Below are positions 1 to 8,755 of a stretch of DNA of 64,000 nucleotides, piece after piece (position 1 is the stretch's first letter; each line of letters begins with the position of its first letter). Both the position numbers and the translations under genes were made by a program. Origin of the DNA: an uncultured Lachnospiraceae bacterium (lineage in GTDB: Bacteria; Bacillota; Clostridia; Lachnospirales; Lachnospiraceae); the NCBI GenBank assembly GCA_905203555.1, contig CAJKWK010000007.1, forward strand, positions 9,975 through 73,974, in the 5' to 3' direction. The notes beneath the pieces were generated by a model. The model saw nothing but the letters and a program-made list of their open reading frames with translations. It ran no database searches and was not told the origin of the DNA.

Positions 1-269
1 GGTGCCTGTATCCTCAGGGTATACTCTGCATACGGCTGTGCCTGTATCTTCGGATCCAGACTATATTCCAACGGTGGCGTATCCAATTCAATCTCCTCGG
101 TCATTCCGGAACGATCTGTTTTTAACTGTTCCAACGGACGTTCTTCCGGTACTCCGGTATAAGAAATCGAAACAGATGCATCCTCCACCGGATAAGAAGT
201 AATTTCTGATGTAACCGCAATTCGAAGTTTTCCCTTATCCGTCCCCAGTTCTGTATTCTCATTCTGCAT
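1..269 (-). CDS. SleC-like spore cortex-lytic / peptidoglycan-binding protein, 5' end only
   Basis: Only the first ~89 residues are in the window; the rest lies beyond base 1. The N-terminus has an LRIAVTS opening, a DASVSISYTG strand and a TPPLEYS...QPYAEYTLRI segment. These resemble the N-terminal region of clostridial pre-pro-SleC-type cortex-lytic enzymes, which break down the spore cortex at germination. An ATG at 278 is in frame, but AAGGA sits immediately before it, so the ATG at 269 (spacing about 9) is the better start. The upstream sequence CATATAGT (312-319) resembles a sporulation sigma -10 element, which is weak evidence. The family call rests on remembered N-terminal resemblance, because the catalytic part is not visible. 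Confidence 0.6.
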   Translation of the reverse strand, partial: MQNENTELGTDKGKLRIAVTSEITSYPVEDASVSISYTGVPEERPLEQLKTDRSGMTEEIELDTPPLEYSLDPKIQAQPYAEYTLRIQA

Positions 270-512
270 CGTATTCATTCCTTCACTGCCTCTCTAACAA
301 GACTCTCTATCACTATATGCCGGAAATTCTAAAAAGATTAAAAAGGATTTATTTAATTAAATTATAGGAAATAAAGTTTACTTTCCCCACTGACAGACTT
401 ATAATGTTTATTACAATCCGGATAGATTTGATCACTTCTTTCCTTAAAAATCGGAGGCCGCAATACGGACAATCGATTCCTCGGAAGTTATTCCAAAAGG
501 TTCTTATAAATA

Positions 513-568
513 AAGCTCCCTTTCAGGCAACAAGTTTTATAATTTCACTTGTCTGCCCAAAAGGGAGC
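513..568. terminator. Long imperfect hairpin, probable bidirectional terminator
   Basis: AAGCTCCCTTT...AACAAGT (513-535) pairs with ACTTGT...AAAAGGGAGC (546-568), with a short internal mismatch. It lies just past the stop of the zinc-ribbon gene at 587 and before the promoter region of the SleC-like gene. The flanks are A/T-rich but lack a clean poly-U run, so termination is inferred. The rest of 279-586 holds no gene that I can support. Confidence 0.5.
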
Positions 569-586
569 ATCTTATTTACTTCTATT

Positions 587-760
587 CTATGCCAATGAAT
601 ATAATTTCAAGAACTCCTGTCGTTCTTCCAGATCCATCTTCACAAAATCCGTAAACTCCACATCCACCTCATACATTGGCTCTCCACAGCAGATTGCTCT
701 GCTCCGCTTATTTGTATAATGATATTTCTTGCATTTTATGCAGTAAAATACACGCATCAT
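587..760 (-). CDS. Small zinc-ribbon-like protein (57 aa)
   Basis: This short ORF starts MMRVFYCIKCKKYHYTNK. It has a CxxC pair near the N-terminus and a Cys-Cys pair about 17 residues later (AICCGEPMYE), which is a plausible four-cysteine zinc-binding knuckle. The C-terminal half is acidic and helical (VKMDLEERQEFLKLY). A GGGAGGA SD lies 10-13 nt before the tandem ATGs. It follows rseP by 38 nt on the same strand, so it may be the last gene of the dxr-rseP transcript, and a hairpin follows at 513-568. I do not know its function. A role as a small nucleic-acid-binding or redox protein is only a guess. Confidence 0.7.
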   Translation of the reverse strand: MMRVFYCIKCKKYHYTNKRSRAICCGEPMYEVDVEFTDFVKMDLEERQEFLKLYSLA

Positions 761-798
761 TTGTGCTGTTCCTCCCGTCTTCTCTCCACGTATCTGTT

Positions 799-1833
799 TT
801 AAAACAATTTCATGATGTCATTATACATCACAACGACCATTAAAATCATTAAAAACGCAAATCCCGCAAAATGAACCATTCCCTCTTTTTCCGGCGGAAT
901 CCGTTTTCCGCGAATCGCCTCTAAAATCAAAAAGACCAGTCTGCCTCCATCCAGCGCCGGAATCGGAAGAAGATTCAAGATTCCCAGGTTCGCCGTCACC
1001 AGAATGCAAAGATTCATCAGATTCAGAACCACACTCTTCACTCCATACTGGATCGAATTTTGGTACGCATCATCTACTACATTCACAATTCCTACCGGAC
1101 CCGATAGATCTTTGATTCCCACTTGACCTGTCACCAGCATTTTCAAAGATTCAAATGTATAATCAATCCAATATTTTACTGTATATGCTCCGTATTTTAA
1201 AGAGCCGAAAAAGCCTGTTCTGGTATACTCTGACGGACCTGCAATTCCAAGTCTCGGAAAGACATCCTCTTTCAGCTGTCGTGGTTCCAGAAGTACAGTC
1301 GTTTCCTTCCCCTCTCTGGAATACGTAATTTTCACAGGATCTCCATCTGTATTTGTAATATTTTTTAAGCTGATTTCTTCCCACAAATGAATCCGTTTCC
1401 CATCAATTTTAGTCACCACATCTCCGGCCTGAATTCCTTGTTCTGCTGCCGAATAGCCTTCCTCTACACCGGTTATAACAGGAGCCACATATCCGATCCA
1501 CACCGTCATAATCACGCAGAGAATCCATGCTAAGATCAGATTAAACAACGGACCTGCCACGATCACTGACATACGAGCCCATACGGATTTGCTGTTAAAA
1601 CTGCCCTCCGACAGATCATCCGCATCATCTTCTCCCATCATGCAGGCGCCGCCAAACGGCAGCAATTTGATAGAAAACTTTGTTTCTCCAAACTGCTTAC
1701 CGAACAGAGTCGGTCCTAACCCAAGGGAAAACTCATCCACTCGGATTTTATTTGCCTTGGCTAACAAAAAATGCCCCAGTTCATGTATGATAATAATCGC
1801 ACTGAACAAAAGAATTGCCAATATAATACCCAT
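799..1833 (-). CDS. rseP: RIP metalloprotease RseP / site-2 protease (M50)
   Basis: An intramembrane zinc protease of 344 aa that cleaves membrane substrates such as anti-sigma factors and signal-peptide remnants. The first transmembrane helix carries the zinc site HELGH (about residue 18), followed by the FGGxxxM-type loop LLPFGGACMMGE. A PDZ domain occupies about residues 115-200. The C-terminal LLPIPALDGG motif (about residue 293) supplies the third zinc ligand. Length is normal. It starts 26 nt after dxr stops, in the conserved uppS-cdsA-dxr-rseP order. SD AAAGGTGG precedes the ATG. Confidence 0.96.
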   Translation of the reverse strand: MGIILAILLFSAIIIIHELGHFLLAKANKIRVDEFSLGLGPTLFGKQFGETKFSIKLLPFGGACMMGEDDADDLSEGSFNSKSVWARMSVIVAGPLFNLILAWILCVIMTVWIGYVAPVITGVEEGYSAAEQGIQAGDVVTKIDGKRIHLWEEISLKNITNTDGDPVKITYSREGKETTVLLEPRQLKEDVFPRLGIAGPSEYTRTGFFGSLKYGAYTVKYWIDYTFESLKMLVTGQVGIKDLSGPVGIVNVVDDAYQNSIQYGVKSVVLNLMNLCILVTANLGILNLLPIPALDGGRLVFLILEAIRGKRIPPEKEGMVHFAGFAFLMILMVVVMYNDIMKLF

Positions 1834-1859
1834 TCAATTTCCACCTTTACTATCTTTTA

Positions 1860-3011
1860 CTATCTTTCTTTCACTTTTTTATCAATATAAGCATACACAT
1901 CCTGTTCCGTTTTCAGAATTTCTTCTAATGTCGGACATTCAATCTTCTTATGCTGTTCCATGCATTCCTGTATCAATGCCGGAATCTGTAAGTATCCAAT
2001 CTTCCGTTCCAAAAACAGTGCGACTGCCTTCTCATTTGCCGCATTGAAAACAGTCGGCATTGAACCACCGGCACGCCCGGCTTCAAAAGCAAGCCTTAAT
2101 CCATAAAATGTATCCATATCCGGTTTTTCAAATGTAATCTGTGACAACGTTCCGAAATCCAGACGCTCTCCCGGCAGATATCTTCGTTCCGGATAATACA
2201 GTGCATACTGAATCGGCAGCTTCATATCCGGTGTTCCCAATTCTGCAATAATCGCCCCGTCTTCATATTCTACCATAGAATGAATGATACTTTGAGGCTG
2301 AACCACAACTTCTACCTGATCGATATCTACATCAAAAAGCCATTTTGCCTCAATCACTTCCAGACCTTTATTGACCATCGTCGAAGAATCAATGGTAATC
2401 TTTCTTCCCATTTCCCAATTCGGATGTTTTAACGCATCCTCCACCTGAATGTGTTCCAGATCTTCCCTCTTTTTTCCTCGGAACGGTCCCCCGGAAGCTG
2501 TCAGAAGTATTTTATGAAGCGCCTTTCTCTGCCCGCCCTGTAAGGATTGAAAAATCGCACTGTGCTCACTGTCAACCGGAAGGATTGATACGCCATGCTC
2601 TTTTGCAAGCGGCATTATAAGATGACCGGCAGTCACCAATGTTTCTTTATTGGCCAATGCAATATCCTTGCCTGCCTTGATCGCCTCGATCGTCGGACGA
2701 ATTCCAATCATCCCTACGATTGCTGTAACCAAAATTTCTGTCCCCGGCAAAACCGCCACTTCCAGAAGGCCTTCCATGCCGCACACGATATTCACATCCA
2801 GATCGCTGACCTTTTCCCGCAGCTCTTTTGCTTTTTCCTCTGTCCAGACAGCCGCCAGCTTTGGATGAAATTCCCGGATCTGTTCTTCCAGAAGCCGGAT
2901 ATTATTTCCTGCTGCCAGAGCCAGAACTTCAATATCACCATTTTCTCTCACCACTTCCAATGTCTGTGTACCAATGGAACCGGTAGACCCTAAAATCGCT
3001 ATCTTTTTCAT
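1860..3011 (-). CDS. dxr: 1-deoxy-D-xylulose 5-phosphate reductoisomerase
   Basis: Converts DXP to 2-C-methyl-D-erythritol 4-phosphate with NADPH, the committed step of the MEP isoprenoid pathway. The N-terminus MKKIAILGSTGSIG is the NADPH-binding Rossmann motif. ALANKETLVTAG (about residue 121), PVDSEHSAIFQ and TASGGPF are the central catalytic and metal-binding blocks. HPNWEMGRKITIDSSTMVNKG is also diagnostic. At 383 aa it has full family length. It lies between cdsA and rseP with short gaps (15 and 26 nt), consistent with one transcript supplying undecaprenyl and phospholipid precursors. Confidence 0.97.
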   Translation of the reverse strand: MKKIAILGSTGSIGTQTLEVVRENGDIEVLALAAGNNIRLLEEQIREFHPKLAAVWTEEKAKELREKVSDLDVNIVCGMEGLLEVAVLPGTEILVTAIVGMIGIRPTIEAIKAGKDIALANKETLVTAGHLIMPLAKEHGVSILPVDSEHSAIFQSLQGGQRKALHKILLTASGGPFRGKKREDLEHIQVEDALKHPNWEMGRKITIDSSTMVNKGLEVIEAKWLFDVDIDQVEVVVQPQSIIHSMVEYEDGAIIAELGTPDMKLPIQYALYYPERRYLPGERLDFGTLSQITFEKPDMDTFYGLRLAFEAGRAGGSMPTVFNAANEKAVALFLERKIGYLQIPALIQECMEQHKKIECPTLEEILKTEQDVYAYIDKKVKER

Positions 3012-3026
3012 ATGTCATCCTCTTCT

Positions 3027-3845
3027 CTACAATAATACAGCCAGATAATAAATAATTGGCGCTGTAAAGATCACACTGTCAAACCGATCCAAAATTCCTC
3101 CATGTCCCGGTATGAGCTTTCCGTAATCTTTGATATTATAATTACGTTTGATTGCAGAAGCTGCCAAATCTCCAATCTGGGAAATTGCTCCTCCAACAGC
3201 TCCAATAATTGCAAATTCAAGAATCGATGCACCGGCATTGCCCCAGCGATTAATAGCCAGTGCATACAACGCCCCGATCAGTGCCGCTCCGACAATTCCG
3301 CCGATGCCGCCCTCCACAGATTTTTTCGGGCTCAAGACCGGCGCCATCTTATGCTTTCCGATCAACATCCCCACACAATAAGCACAGGTATCACAGCCCC
3401 AGGCACAGATAAATACGAGCCACACCGTAAATACTCCGCCTGGCAAGAGTCGGATTCGATAAATGTAGGACAACATAACAGCCACATAAAAAAATCCAAA
3501 AAATACCGCCATCAACTGACTGGGATGATATTTAGGATAAGCAAATACCATCGCTGCCATAAGGCAGATTAAAAATGCCATAAACAGCATGACAGACCAA
3601 TCTGCCAGCCCACCAGGCAATGTTCCCATTCCACTGACCAGTATCAAGGCATAATACAAAAGTGCAAAAACGTATCCGATCATTCCCAGAGCCTTATTTT
3701 CTACATGGAAGATCTGATACAATTCTCTCAGTCCAATCATACTGATTGCCGCTACAGTTACAAACAATACCGGTCCGCCCATGATCAATGTAACCAATGC
3801 AATGAACACAAGCAGTATTCCACTCAACAGTCTTGTCTTAAACAT
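3027..3845 (-). CDS. cdsA: Phosphatidate cytidylyltransferase
   Basis: Makes CDP-diacylglycerol from phosphatidic acid and CTP at the membrane. The 272-aa protein has about eight hydrophobic segments. The C-terminal CDS signature is clear: SQIGDLAASAIKRNYNIKD followed by LIPGHGGILDRFDS. Its start overlaps the 3' end of uppS by 8 nt, indicating translational coupling, and AAAGGAGGAG precedes the ATG. Neighbours uppS and dxr form the standard Firmicute envelope-lipid cluster. Confidence 0.96.
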   Translation of the reverse strand: MFKTRLLSGILLVFIALVTLIMGGPVLFVTVAAISMIGLRELYQIFHVENKALGMIGYVFALLYYALILVSGMGTLPGGLADWSVMLFMAFLICLMAAMVFAYPKYHPSQLMAVFFGFFYVAVMLSYIYRIRLLPGGVFTVWLVFICAWGCDTCAYCVGMLIGKHKMAPVLSPKKSVEGGIGGIVGAALIGALYALAINRWGNAGASILEFAIIGAVGGAISQIGDLAASAIKRNYNIKDYGKLIPGHGGILDRFDSVIFTAPIIYYLAVLL

Positions 3846-4554
3846 CCTGCTCCTCCTTTATTCCACCATAACGTCTGTCTCTACTATTATACTGTTCGAT
3901 TGCCCGGATCAATTCCTCTTTTGTAAAATCCGGCCATGGAACATCTGTAAAATAAAATTCAGAATATGCAAGCTGCCAGAGGAGGTAATTCGACAACCGC
4001 TGTTCTCCGCTTGTACGTATTAAGAGATCCGGATCCGGAATCTCTGCTGTATCCAGATAGGTTGTATAAAGAGTCTCATCTATTTCTTCCGGTTTTACTT
4101 TTCCTTCCACACAATCCGCTGCCAGCCGTCGTACTGCGCGTACCATCTCATCTCTGCTCCCATAATTCAAAGCAATGGTAAAATTCAATCCGTTATTGTT
4201 TTTGCTGGCTTCTTCCAGCTCCTCGATTCGTTTCTTAATGTCATCATCTAATGCAGCTTTATCTCCGATCACACGAATCTTCATATCATTTTTCTCTGCC
4301 GTCTTTAAACAGGTTTTCATATAATTGCGGAGCAATTTCATCAATGCATCCACCTCTGACTTTGGACGGTTCCAGTTTTCCGTAGAAAAAGCATATACTG
4401 TCAAATATTTAATTCCAAGACGCCATGCCTCCTCACAGATGCGTTCAACGTTCTTACTTCCCTGTGCATGACCGTAATTTCTCGGCATTCCCTTTGCCTT
4501 TGCCCAACGACCGTTTCCGTCCAATATAATCGCAATATGCTGTGGCACATTCAT
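3838..4554 (-). CDS. uppS: Undecaprenyl (di-trans,poly-cis) diphosphate synthase
   Basis: A cis-prenyltransferase that builds the C55 lipid carrier used for peptidoglycan and wall polymers. Signature blocks are HIAIILDGNGRWAKAKG (catalytic Asp in LDGNGRW), GHAQGSKNV, YAFSTENWNRP, and a C-terminal DPDLLIRTSGEQRLSNYLLWQ with FYFTDVPWPDF. It has 238 aa, which is normal. SD AGGAGG lies 8-9 nt before the ATG. It is the first gene of the uppS-cdsA-dxr-rseP unit and is separated from frr by a terminator. Confidence 0.97.
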   Translation of the reverse strand: MNVPQHIAIILDGNGRWAKAKGMPRNYGHAQGSKNVERICEEAWRLGIKYLTVYAFSTENWNRPKSEVDALMKLLRNYMKTCLKTAEKNDMKIRVIGDKAALDDDIKKRIEELEEASKNNNGLNFTIALNYGSRDEMVRAVRRLAADCVEGKVKPEEIDETLYTTYLDTAEIPDPDLLIRTSGEQRLSNYLLWQLAYSEFYFTDVPWPDFTKEELIRAIEQYNSRDRRYGGIKEEQDV

Positions 4555-4580
4555 ATTTTTATCCTCCTATGATAAATACG

Positions 4581-4606
4581 AAAAGGGGACTAAAAGAAGT
4601 CCCCTC
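4581..4606 (-). terminator. Rho-independent terminator after frr
   Basis: The stem AGGGGACT / AGTCCCCT (4584-4591 with 4598-4605) has a 6-nt loop. On the minus strand it is followed by TTTTCG. It lies between the frr stop (4624) and the uppS start (4554), so it separates the pyrH-frr transcript from the uppS operon, at least partly. Confidence 0.85.
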
Positions 4607-4623
4607 ATCATCCCACTTTTCTT

Positions 4624-5175
4624 TTAAACAGTCATAACCTCTTTTGTCTTTGCTTCTACTGTCTTATCTACTTCTTTGATATACTTGTCTGTTATCTTCT
4701 GAAGCTGATCTTCCAGATCTTTGATACCATCTTCGGAAATCTCTCCGCCCTTTAATTTCTTAAATGCGTCATTTCCATCCCGGCGGATATTCCGGATTGC
4801 AACTTTAGCTGCTTCTCCTTTTTTCTTAACATCCTTTGCCAGTTCTTTTCTTCGCTCTTCTGTAAGTTCCGGGAAAATCAATCGGATAGAAGAACCGTCA
4901 TTGGTTGGATTGATTCCAAGATCAGATACCAGGATTGCCTTTTCAATTGCTTTCAGCATGCTCTTCTCCCAAGGCTGGATCTGAATCATACGCGCCTCCG
5001 GTACAGAAACATTTGCCACCTGCTGAATCGGTGTCGGTGATCCATAATAATCAACTACAATCTTATCCAGCACATGCGGATTTGCACGTCCTGCACGAAT
5101 CGCACCCAGCTCTCCCTGTAAGCTGTGCATTGTTTTTGTCATCTTCTCGTCATATACTTTTAACTTCTCATCCAT
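4624..5175 (-). CDS. frr: Ribosome recycling factor
   Basis: RRF, with EF-G, splits the post-termination ribosome. The 183-aa protein has the family blocks MHSLQGELGAIRAGRANP (N-terminal helix), YYGSPTPIQQVANVSVPEARMI, GLGINPTNDGSSIRL-type residues (here DLGINPTNDGSSIR) and the C-terminal three-helix region with TEERRKELAKDVKKKGEAAKV. It directly follows pyrH (35-nt gap), as in most Firmicutes. SD GGAGG precedes the ATG. Confidence 0.97.
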   Translation of the reverse strand: MDEKLKVYDEKMTKTMHSLQGELGAIRAGRANPHVLDKIVVDYYGSPTPIQQVANVSVPEARMIQIQPWEKSMLKAIEKAILVSDLGINPTNDGSSIRLIFPELTEERRKELAKDVKKKGEAAKVAIRNIRRDGNDAFKKLKGGEISEDGIKDLEDQLQKITDKYIKEVDKTVEAKTKEVMTV

Positions 5176-5210
5176 TTTTACTTCCTCCTTCTATGTTGTC
5201 TCTATATCAT

Positions 5211-5906
5211 TTATACAGTTACTTTCGTTCCGGTAAACGTACCGCTCATAGTCTCTACGATACTGTTCTCTTCGTTCAATCCAAATACCAGCATCGGCAT
5301 CCGGTTCTCCAGACAAAGAATCGATGCAGTCAGGTCTACTGCTGCCAGTTTCTTGTCAATCACTTCCTGAATGGAAATCTCATCATACTTTTTCGCTTCC
5401 GGATTTACCTTTGGATCACTGTCATAAATACCGTCAATTGCTTTTGCAAGCAGCATTGCGTCCGCTTCAATCTCTATCGCACGAAGCACTGCGCCTGTAT
5501 CTGTTGAAAAATACGGATGTCCTGTTCCACCGGCAAAAAAGATTACCTTTCCCTCTTCTAAAGCCGCAACAGCCGCATCTTTGGAAAACAAAGTAGTAAA
5601 CGCTCCACATGTAAACGGTGTAAAGATCTCTGTTTTCATTCCTACGTGCCGGAAAATATCAGACACATAAATACAATTCATAACTGTAGCAAGCATTCCG
5701 ATCTGATCTGCCTTTGTACGATCAATCGTTTCACTTGTACGTCCTCTCCAGAAATTCCCGCCGCCGGTTACGATTGCGACCTGAATCCCTTCTTCTGTCA
5801 ACTTCTTCACCTGCTCTGCAACGCCAATACAGGTAGCCTCATCAAAACCGGTTTTCTTATCTCCTGCAAGAGCTTCTCCGCTTAACTTCAGCAATACTCT
5901 TTTCAT
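5211..5906 (-). CDS. pyrH: UMP kinase
   Basis: Phosphorylates UMP to UDP (amino acid kinase fold, hexamer). MKRVLLKLSGEALAGDKK begins the protein. VAIVTGGGNFWRG, DQIGMLATVMN and FFAGGTGHPYFSTDTGAVLRA are diagnostic blocks. The open frame extends upstream to 6023, but those 39 residues are not family-like. The ATG at 5906 has GGAGG 8-9 nt before it and gives the normal length of 231 aa. It lies downstream of the ClC gene and upstream of frr. Confidence 0.96.
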   Translation of the reverse strand: MKRVLLKLSGEALAGDKKTGFDEATCIGVAEQVKKLTEEGIQVAIVTGGGNFWRGRTSETIDRTKADQIGMLATVMNCIYVSDIFRHVGMKTEIFTPFTCGAFTTLFSKDAAVAALEEGKVIFFAGGTGHPYFSTDTGAVLRAIEIEADAMLLAKAIDGIYDSDPKVNPEAKKYDEISIQEVIDKKLAAVDLTASILCLENRMPMLVFGLNEENSIVETMSGTFTGTKVTV

Positions 5907-5961
5907 ATTATTCCATCCTCCGTATCTGATCTGTAAGATGCACTCTAAAAATTCGTACAAT

Positions 5962-7530
5962 CTAAAATGAAGTATAACATAACTTTTCCATTTTGTCATG
6001 TACATATCCGGCATCTCTTTCATCTGTCATCGTTGTCAGCCGATCCCCTGCCATCAGCTTTGTTTTTCCTTTCGGAATCATCTCTTTTCCATTCCTCTCC
6101 AACGCAACCAGCAGACAATTATCCGGCCACGTAATCTCCTGGACAGTACGCCCTTCCAACACAGAATCCGCCATGATCACAAAAGAACTGAGTATCTTTT
6201 GTGAACCTGCGTGAATCTCCGGCTCTGCTTTCTTCTCTTTTTTCAAAATCCGTTCCAAAAGACTTTCATAGATCGGTTCTGACCGGAGCAAGGTTGCTAC
6301 AATATAAGCTGTGATTGAAACAATACTCAGAGAAAGCATCTGACTGACAGAGCCAGACATTTCAAATAGTAAAATGATTCCCGTAATAGGCGCTCTTACA
6401 ATCGAAGTGAAAAAACCTGCCATTGCAAGCAGCACGAAATTGTTCAGATATATCTCTGGAAGTCCAAAATACGCACTACCAATCATAGAAAAAATCCCGC
6501 CGAGCAAAGCGCCGAGAATTAATAACGGAAAAAAGATTCCGCCCGGAGCTCCTGAACCGAAACTGACTGCCGAAAACAAAAATTTTACAACCAGTGTCAG
6601 CACTGCAATCTTCAAAACCATTTCCCCGTCCGTCAATGTCTCGATCAGATTGTGTCCGCTGCCAAGGACAGAAGGCATCACCAATCCCAATATTCCCGCC
6701 GCCAAAAAGGCGATGAGAATCCGTCCGGTTTCATTCAGCCACGTTGGTTTCTTATATAATTCCTGCGCTTTTAACATTGCCCAATTATAAAACACACCTG
6801 CCGCACCAACGACCACACCAAGCAAAAGAAGCATCCAATAATCACTCTGGGGCAGAAAATGTTCCAATTGAAACTGAAAGACCGGTTCCAGTCCAACAAA
6901 GTGAGAGGCAATAAAATCAGCTGTTACAGATGCCGTCATAACTGAAATCAACACAGACACCGAAAAACCTTTGTGGATTTCTTCAACCGCAAAAATAATT
7001 CCGGCCAGAGGTGCATGAAATGCAGCCGCAAGTCCTGCACTTGCTCCACATGTCATCAAATAGCGTTCCTCTGTCTTACTGCGGTCAAGAACTTGTGAAA
7101 TCCCCTTCCCTGCCATCGCTCCAAGCTGTATAGACGGGCCTTCTCGTCCCAGAGACAGACCGCCCAGCATACACAAAAATCCACCAAAGAATTTGGCAGG
7201 CAGCACTCGTTTCCAGTTTTGCTTTAACTTTCCAGTCACTTCTCCTTCTACTTGCGGAATCCCACTTCCCGAAATCATAGGTTCCCACTTCACCATCTTC
7301 CCGACAAGTACTGCAAATAGAATCAAAACTGCAAACCACCCAAGAATCGCAAGCGGCCGTCCTTTTATATAGAGAAGGATCTGATTCATCCACTCTCCCG
7401 CATAACGCAGCGCCACCCGGTACGCAAGCACGATCAATCCGCCTATAATTCCAACCAAAAGCCCCTCGCCAATTAAAATAACCGGCAGCCGGCTGGCTCG
7501 CTTTATCACATACGATGTGTCCTTTTTCAT
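5962..7530 (-). CDS. ClC-type chloride channel / H+-Cl- antiporter with TrkA-C domain
   Basis: A 522-aa polytopic protein. ClC filter signatures are present: GSGIPQVEG (about residue 88), GREGPSIQLGA (about 128) and FGSGAPGGIFFPLL (about 320). GREGP carries the gating glutamate, consistent with an antiporter. The final ~75 residues form a soluble RCK/TrkA-C-like domain (SVLEGRTVQEI...LLVALERNGKEMIPKGKTKLMAGD), a common ligand-sensing tail in bacterial ClCs. GGTGG serves as SD. It lies 55 nt upstream of pyrH, so it may share a transcript. The transported ion cannot be proved from sequence. Confidence 0.9.
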   Translation of the reverse strand: MKKDTSYVIKRASRLPVILIGEGLLVGIIGGLIVLAYRVALRYAGEWMNQILLYIKGRPLAILGWFAVLILFAVLVGKMVKWEPMISGSGIPQVEGEVTGKLKQNWKRVLPAKFFGGFLCMLGGLSLGREGPSIQLGAMAGKGISQVLDRSKTEERYLMTCGASAGLAAAFHAPLAGIIFAVEEIHKGFSVSVLISVMTASVTADFIASHFVGLEPVFQFQLEHFLPQSDYWMLLLLGVVVGAAGVFYNWAMLKAQELYKKPTWLNETGRILIAFLAAGILGLVMPSVLGSGHNLIETLTDGEMVLKIAVLTLVVKFLFSAVSFGSGAPGGIFFPLLILGALLGGIFSMIGSAYFGLPEIYLNNFVLLAMAGFFTSIVRAPITGIILLFEMSGSVSQMLSLSIVSITAYIVATLLRSEPIYESLLERILKKEKKAEPEIHAGSQKILSSFVIMADSVLEGRTVQEITWPDNCLLVALERNGKEMIPKGKTKLMAGDRLTTMTDERDAGYVHDKMEKLCYTSF

Positions 7531-7639
7531 GTTTTACCACCCCATTTTCATTCTTCATTTATTATAACTTTCACTCTTCATTCATACAACCCGGAATTTT
7601 AGATTCACTTGATTAAATTATTTTTTTAGGGTATATTTA

Positions 7640-7668
7640 TTGACATTGAAAACTGTTTACTTTATTAT
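7640..7668 (+). promoter_or_regulatory. Sigma-A promoter of aroF-aroB
   Basis: TTGACA (7640-7645) and TATTAT (7663-7668) are separated by 17 nt. A shifted TATAAT reading would give a 20-nt spacer and is less likely. Transcription would begin just before the inverted repeat at 7684. Confidence 0.8.
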
Positions 7669-7683
7669 AATTAATATGTTTTC

Positions 7684-7705
7684 ACGCTTTAAACAGTTAA
7701 AGCGT
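7684..7705 (+). promoter_or_regulatory. Inverted repeat in the aroF leader, candidate operator
   Basis: ACGCTTTAA-ACAG-TTAAAGCGT is a perfect 9-bp dyad with a 4-nt loop. It lies about 15 nt after the predicted -10 box and just before the aroF SD (GGAGGG). The position fits a repressor operator or an RNA hairpin that affects initiation. No regulator gene is adjacent. Confidence 0.55.
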
Positions 7706-7723
7706 TATGGAGGGTTATAGATT

Positions 7724-8737
7724 ATGATTATTGTATTAAAACCACGCACAAGTGAAGAAAATATTTCACGTGTTGAAAACCTGATCAAGCGGCATGGACT
7801 GGATACGCACACTGTCCGCGGTGCCGAAATGACAATCATCGGATGTATTGGAGATACCACTTCGGTGGACCCAAGATTATTTGAAGTAGATACGTCTGTC
7901 GACAAAGTCATGCACGTACAGGAACCTTATAAACTTGCCAATCGTGCATTCCACCCGGAAGATTCTATCATCGATGTTTCCGGAGTTCCGATTGGAAAAT
8001 GCCATCTGGGACTGATTGCCGGACCTTGCTCTGTAGAATCTTATGAGCAGGTTCTGGAAATTGCAAAAGCTGCAAAAGCAGCCGGTGCAAACTTGCTCCG
8101 CGGCGGTGCATTCAAGCCGCGTACCAGCCCTTACTCTTTCCAGGGACTTGGTCTGGAAGGTCTGGACATTCTCTGCGCAGTAAAAAAAGAAACCGGACTT
8201 CCTATTGTAACTGAATTGATGTCCCCTGATTATTTGGATATTTTCAACGAAAAGGTCGATCTGATTCAGATTGGTGCTCGAAACATGCAGAATTTCGACC
8301 TGCTCAAGCAATTAGGTAAAGTCGATCGCCCGATTCTCTTAAAACGTGGGCTTAATGCTACATACGAAGAATGGATTATGTCAGCCGAATATATCATGGC
8401 ATCCGGAAATGAAAATGTAATCCTCTGCGAACGCGGTATTCGTACATTTGAATCTTATACAAGAAACACATTGGATCTGCAGAGTATTCCGGTTCTTAAT
8501 CGTAAGACTCATCTGCCGATCATCATCGATCCAAGTCATGCCGGCGGAAAATGGTGGCTTGTAGAACCTATGGCAAAAGCCTCCATCGCAGCAGGCGCTG
8601 ATGGACTGATGATCGAAGTACATAACAATCCGGAATGTGCACTTTGCGATGGAGCCCAATCCCTAAAACCGGAAAAATATACAGAATTATTGAAACAGAT
8701 CCGACAGATTGCTGCTGTCGTTGGAAAACAGATTTAA
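7724..8737 (+). CDS. aroF: 3-deoxy-7-phosphoheptulonate (DAHP) synthase, AroF/AroG type Ibeta
   Basis: Condenses PEP and erythrose 4-phosphate to start the shikimate pathway. Residues 1-70 form the ferredoxin-like/ACT-type regulatory domain seen in Thermotoga-type enzymes (MIIVLKPRTSEENISRV). The catalytic barrel shows GPCSVES, LLRGGAFKPRTSPYSFQGLG-like residues, IGARNMQNF, LLKRG, and a C-terminal DPSHAGGKWWLVEPM. It has 337 aa, the usual length for this class. GGAGGG precedes the ATG by about 10 nt. aroB follows after 18 nt. The N-terminal domain suggests feedback control by an aromatic end product. Confidence 0.95.
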   Translation: MIIVLKPRTSEENISRVENLIKRHGLDTHTVRGAEMTIIGCIGDTTSVDPRLFEVDTSVDKVMHVQEPYKLANRAFHPEDSIIDVSGVPIGKCHLGLIAGPCSVESYEQVLEIAKAAKAAGANLLRGGAFKPRTSPYSFQGLGLEGLDILCAVKKETGLPIVTELMSPDYLDIFNEKVDLIQIGARNMQNFDLLKQLGKVDRPILLKRGLNATYEEWIMSAEYIMASGNENVILCERGIRTFESYTRNTLDLQSIPVLNRKTHLPIIIDPSHAGGKWWLVEPMAKASIAAGADGLMIEVHNNPECALCDGAQSLKPEKYTELLKQIRQIAAVVGKQI

Positions 8738-8755
8738 CACGATGGAGATTTAATT

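Noticed and set aside
404..598. Plus-strand ORF of 64 codons between the SleC-like gene and the zinc-ribbon gene
   Set aside because: It runs through a terminator-like hairpin, has no SD and shows no family features.
1589..2047. Plus-strand 152-codon ORF opposite rseP and dxr
   Set aside because: Shadow of two well-identified genes on the other strand; low-complexity Ser/Pro composition.
7085..7558. Minus-strand 157-codon ORF within the ClC gene
   Set aside because: Alternative frame of the ClC gene; composition rich in Trp, Cys and Arg as expected from a shifted frame.
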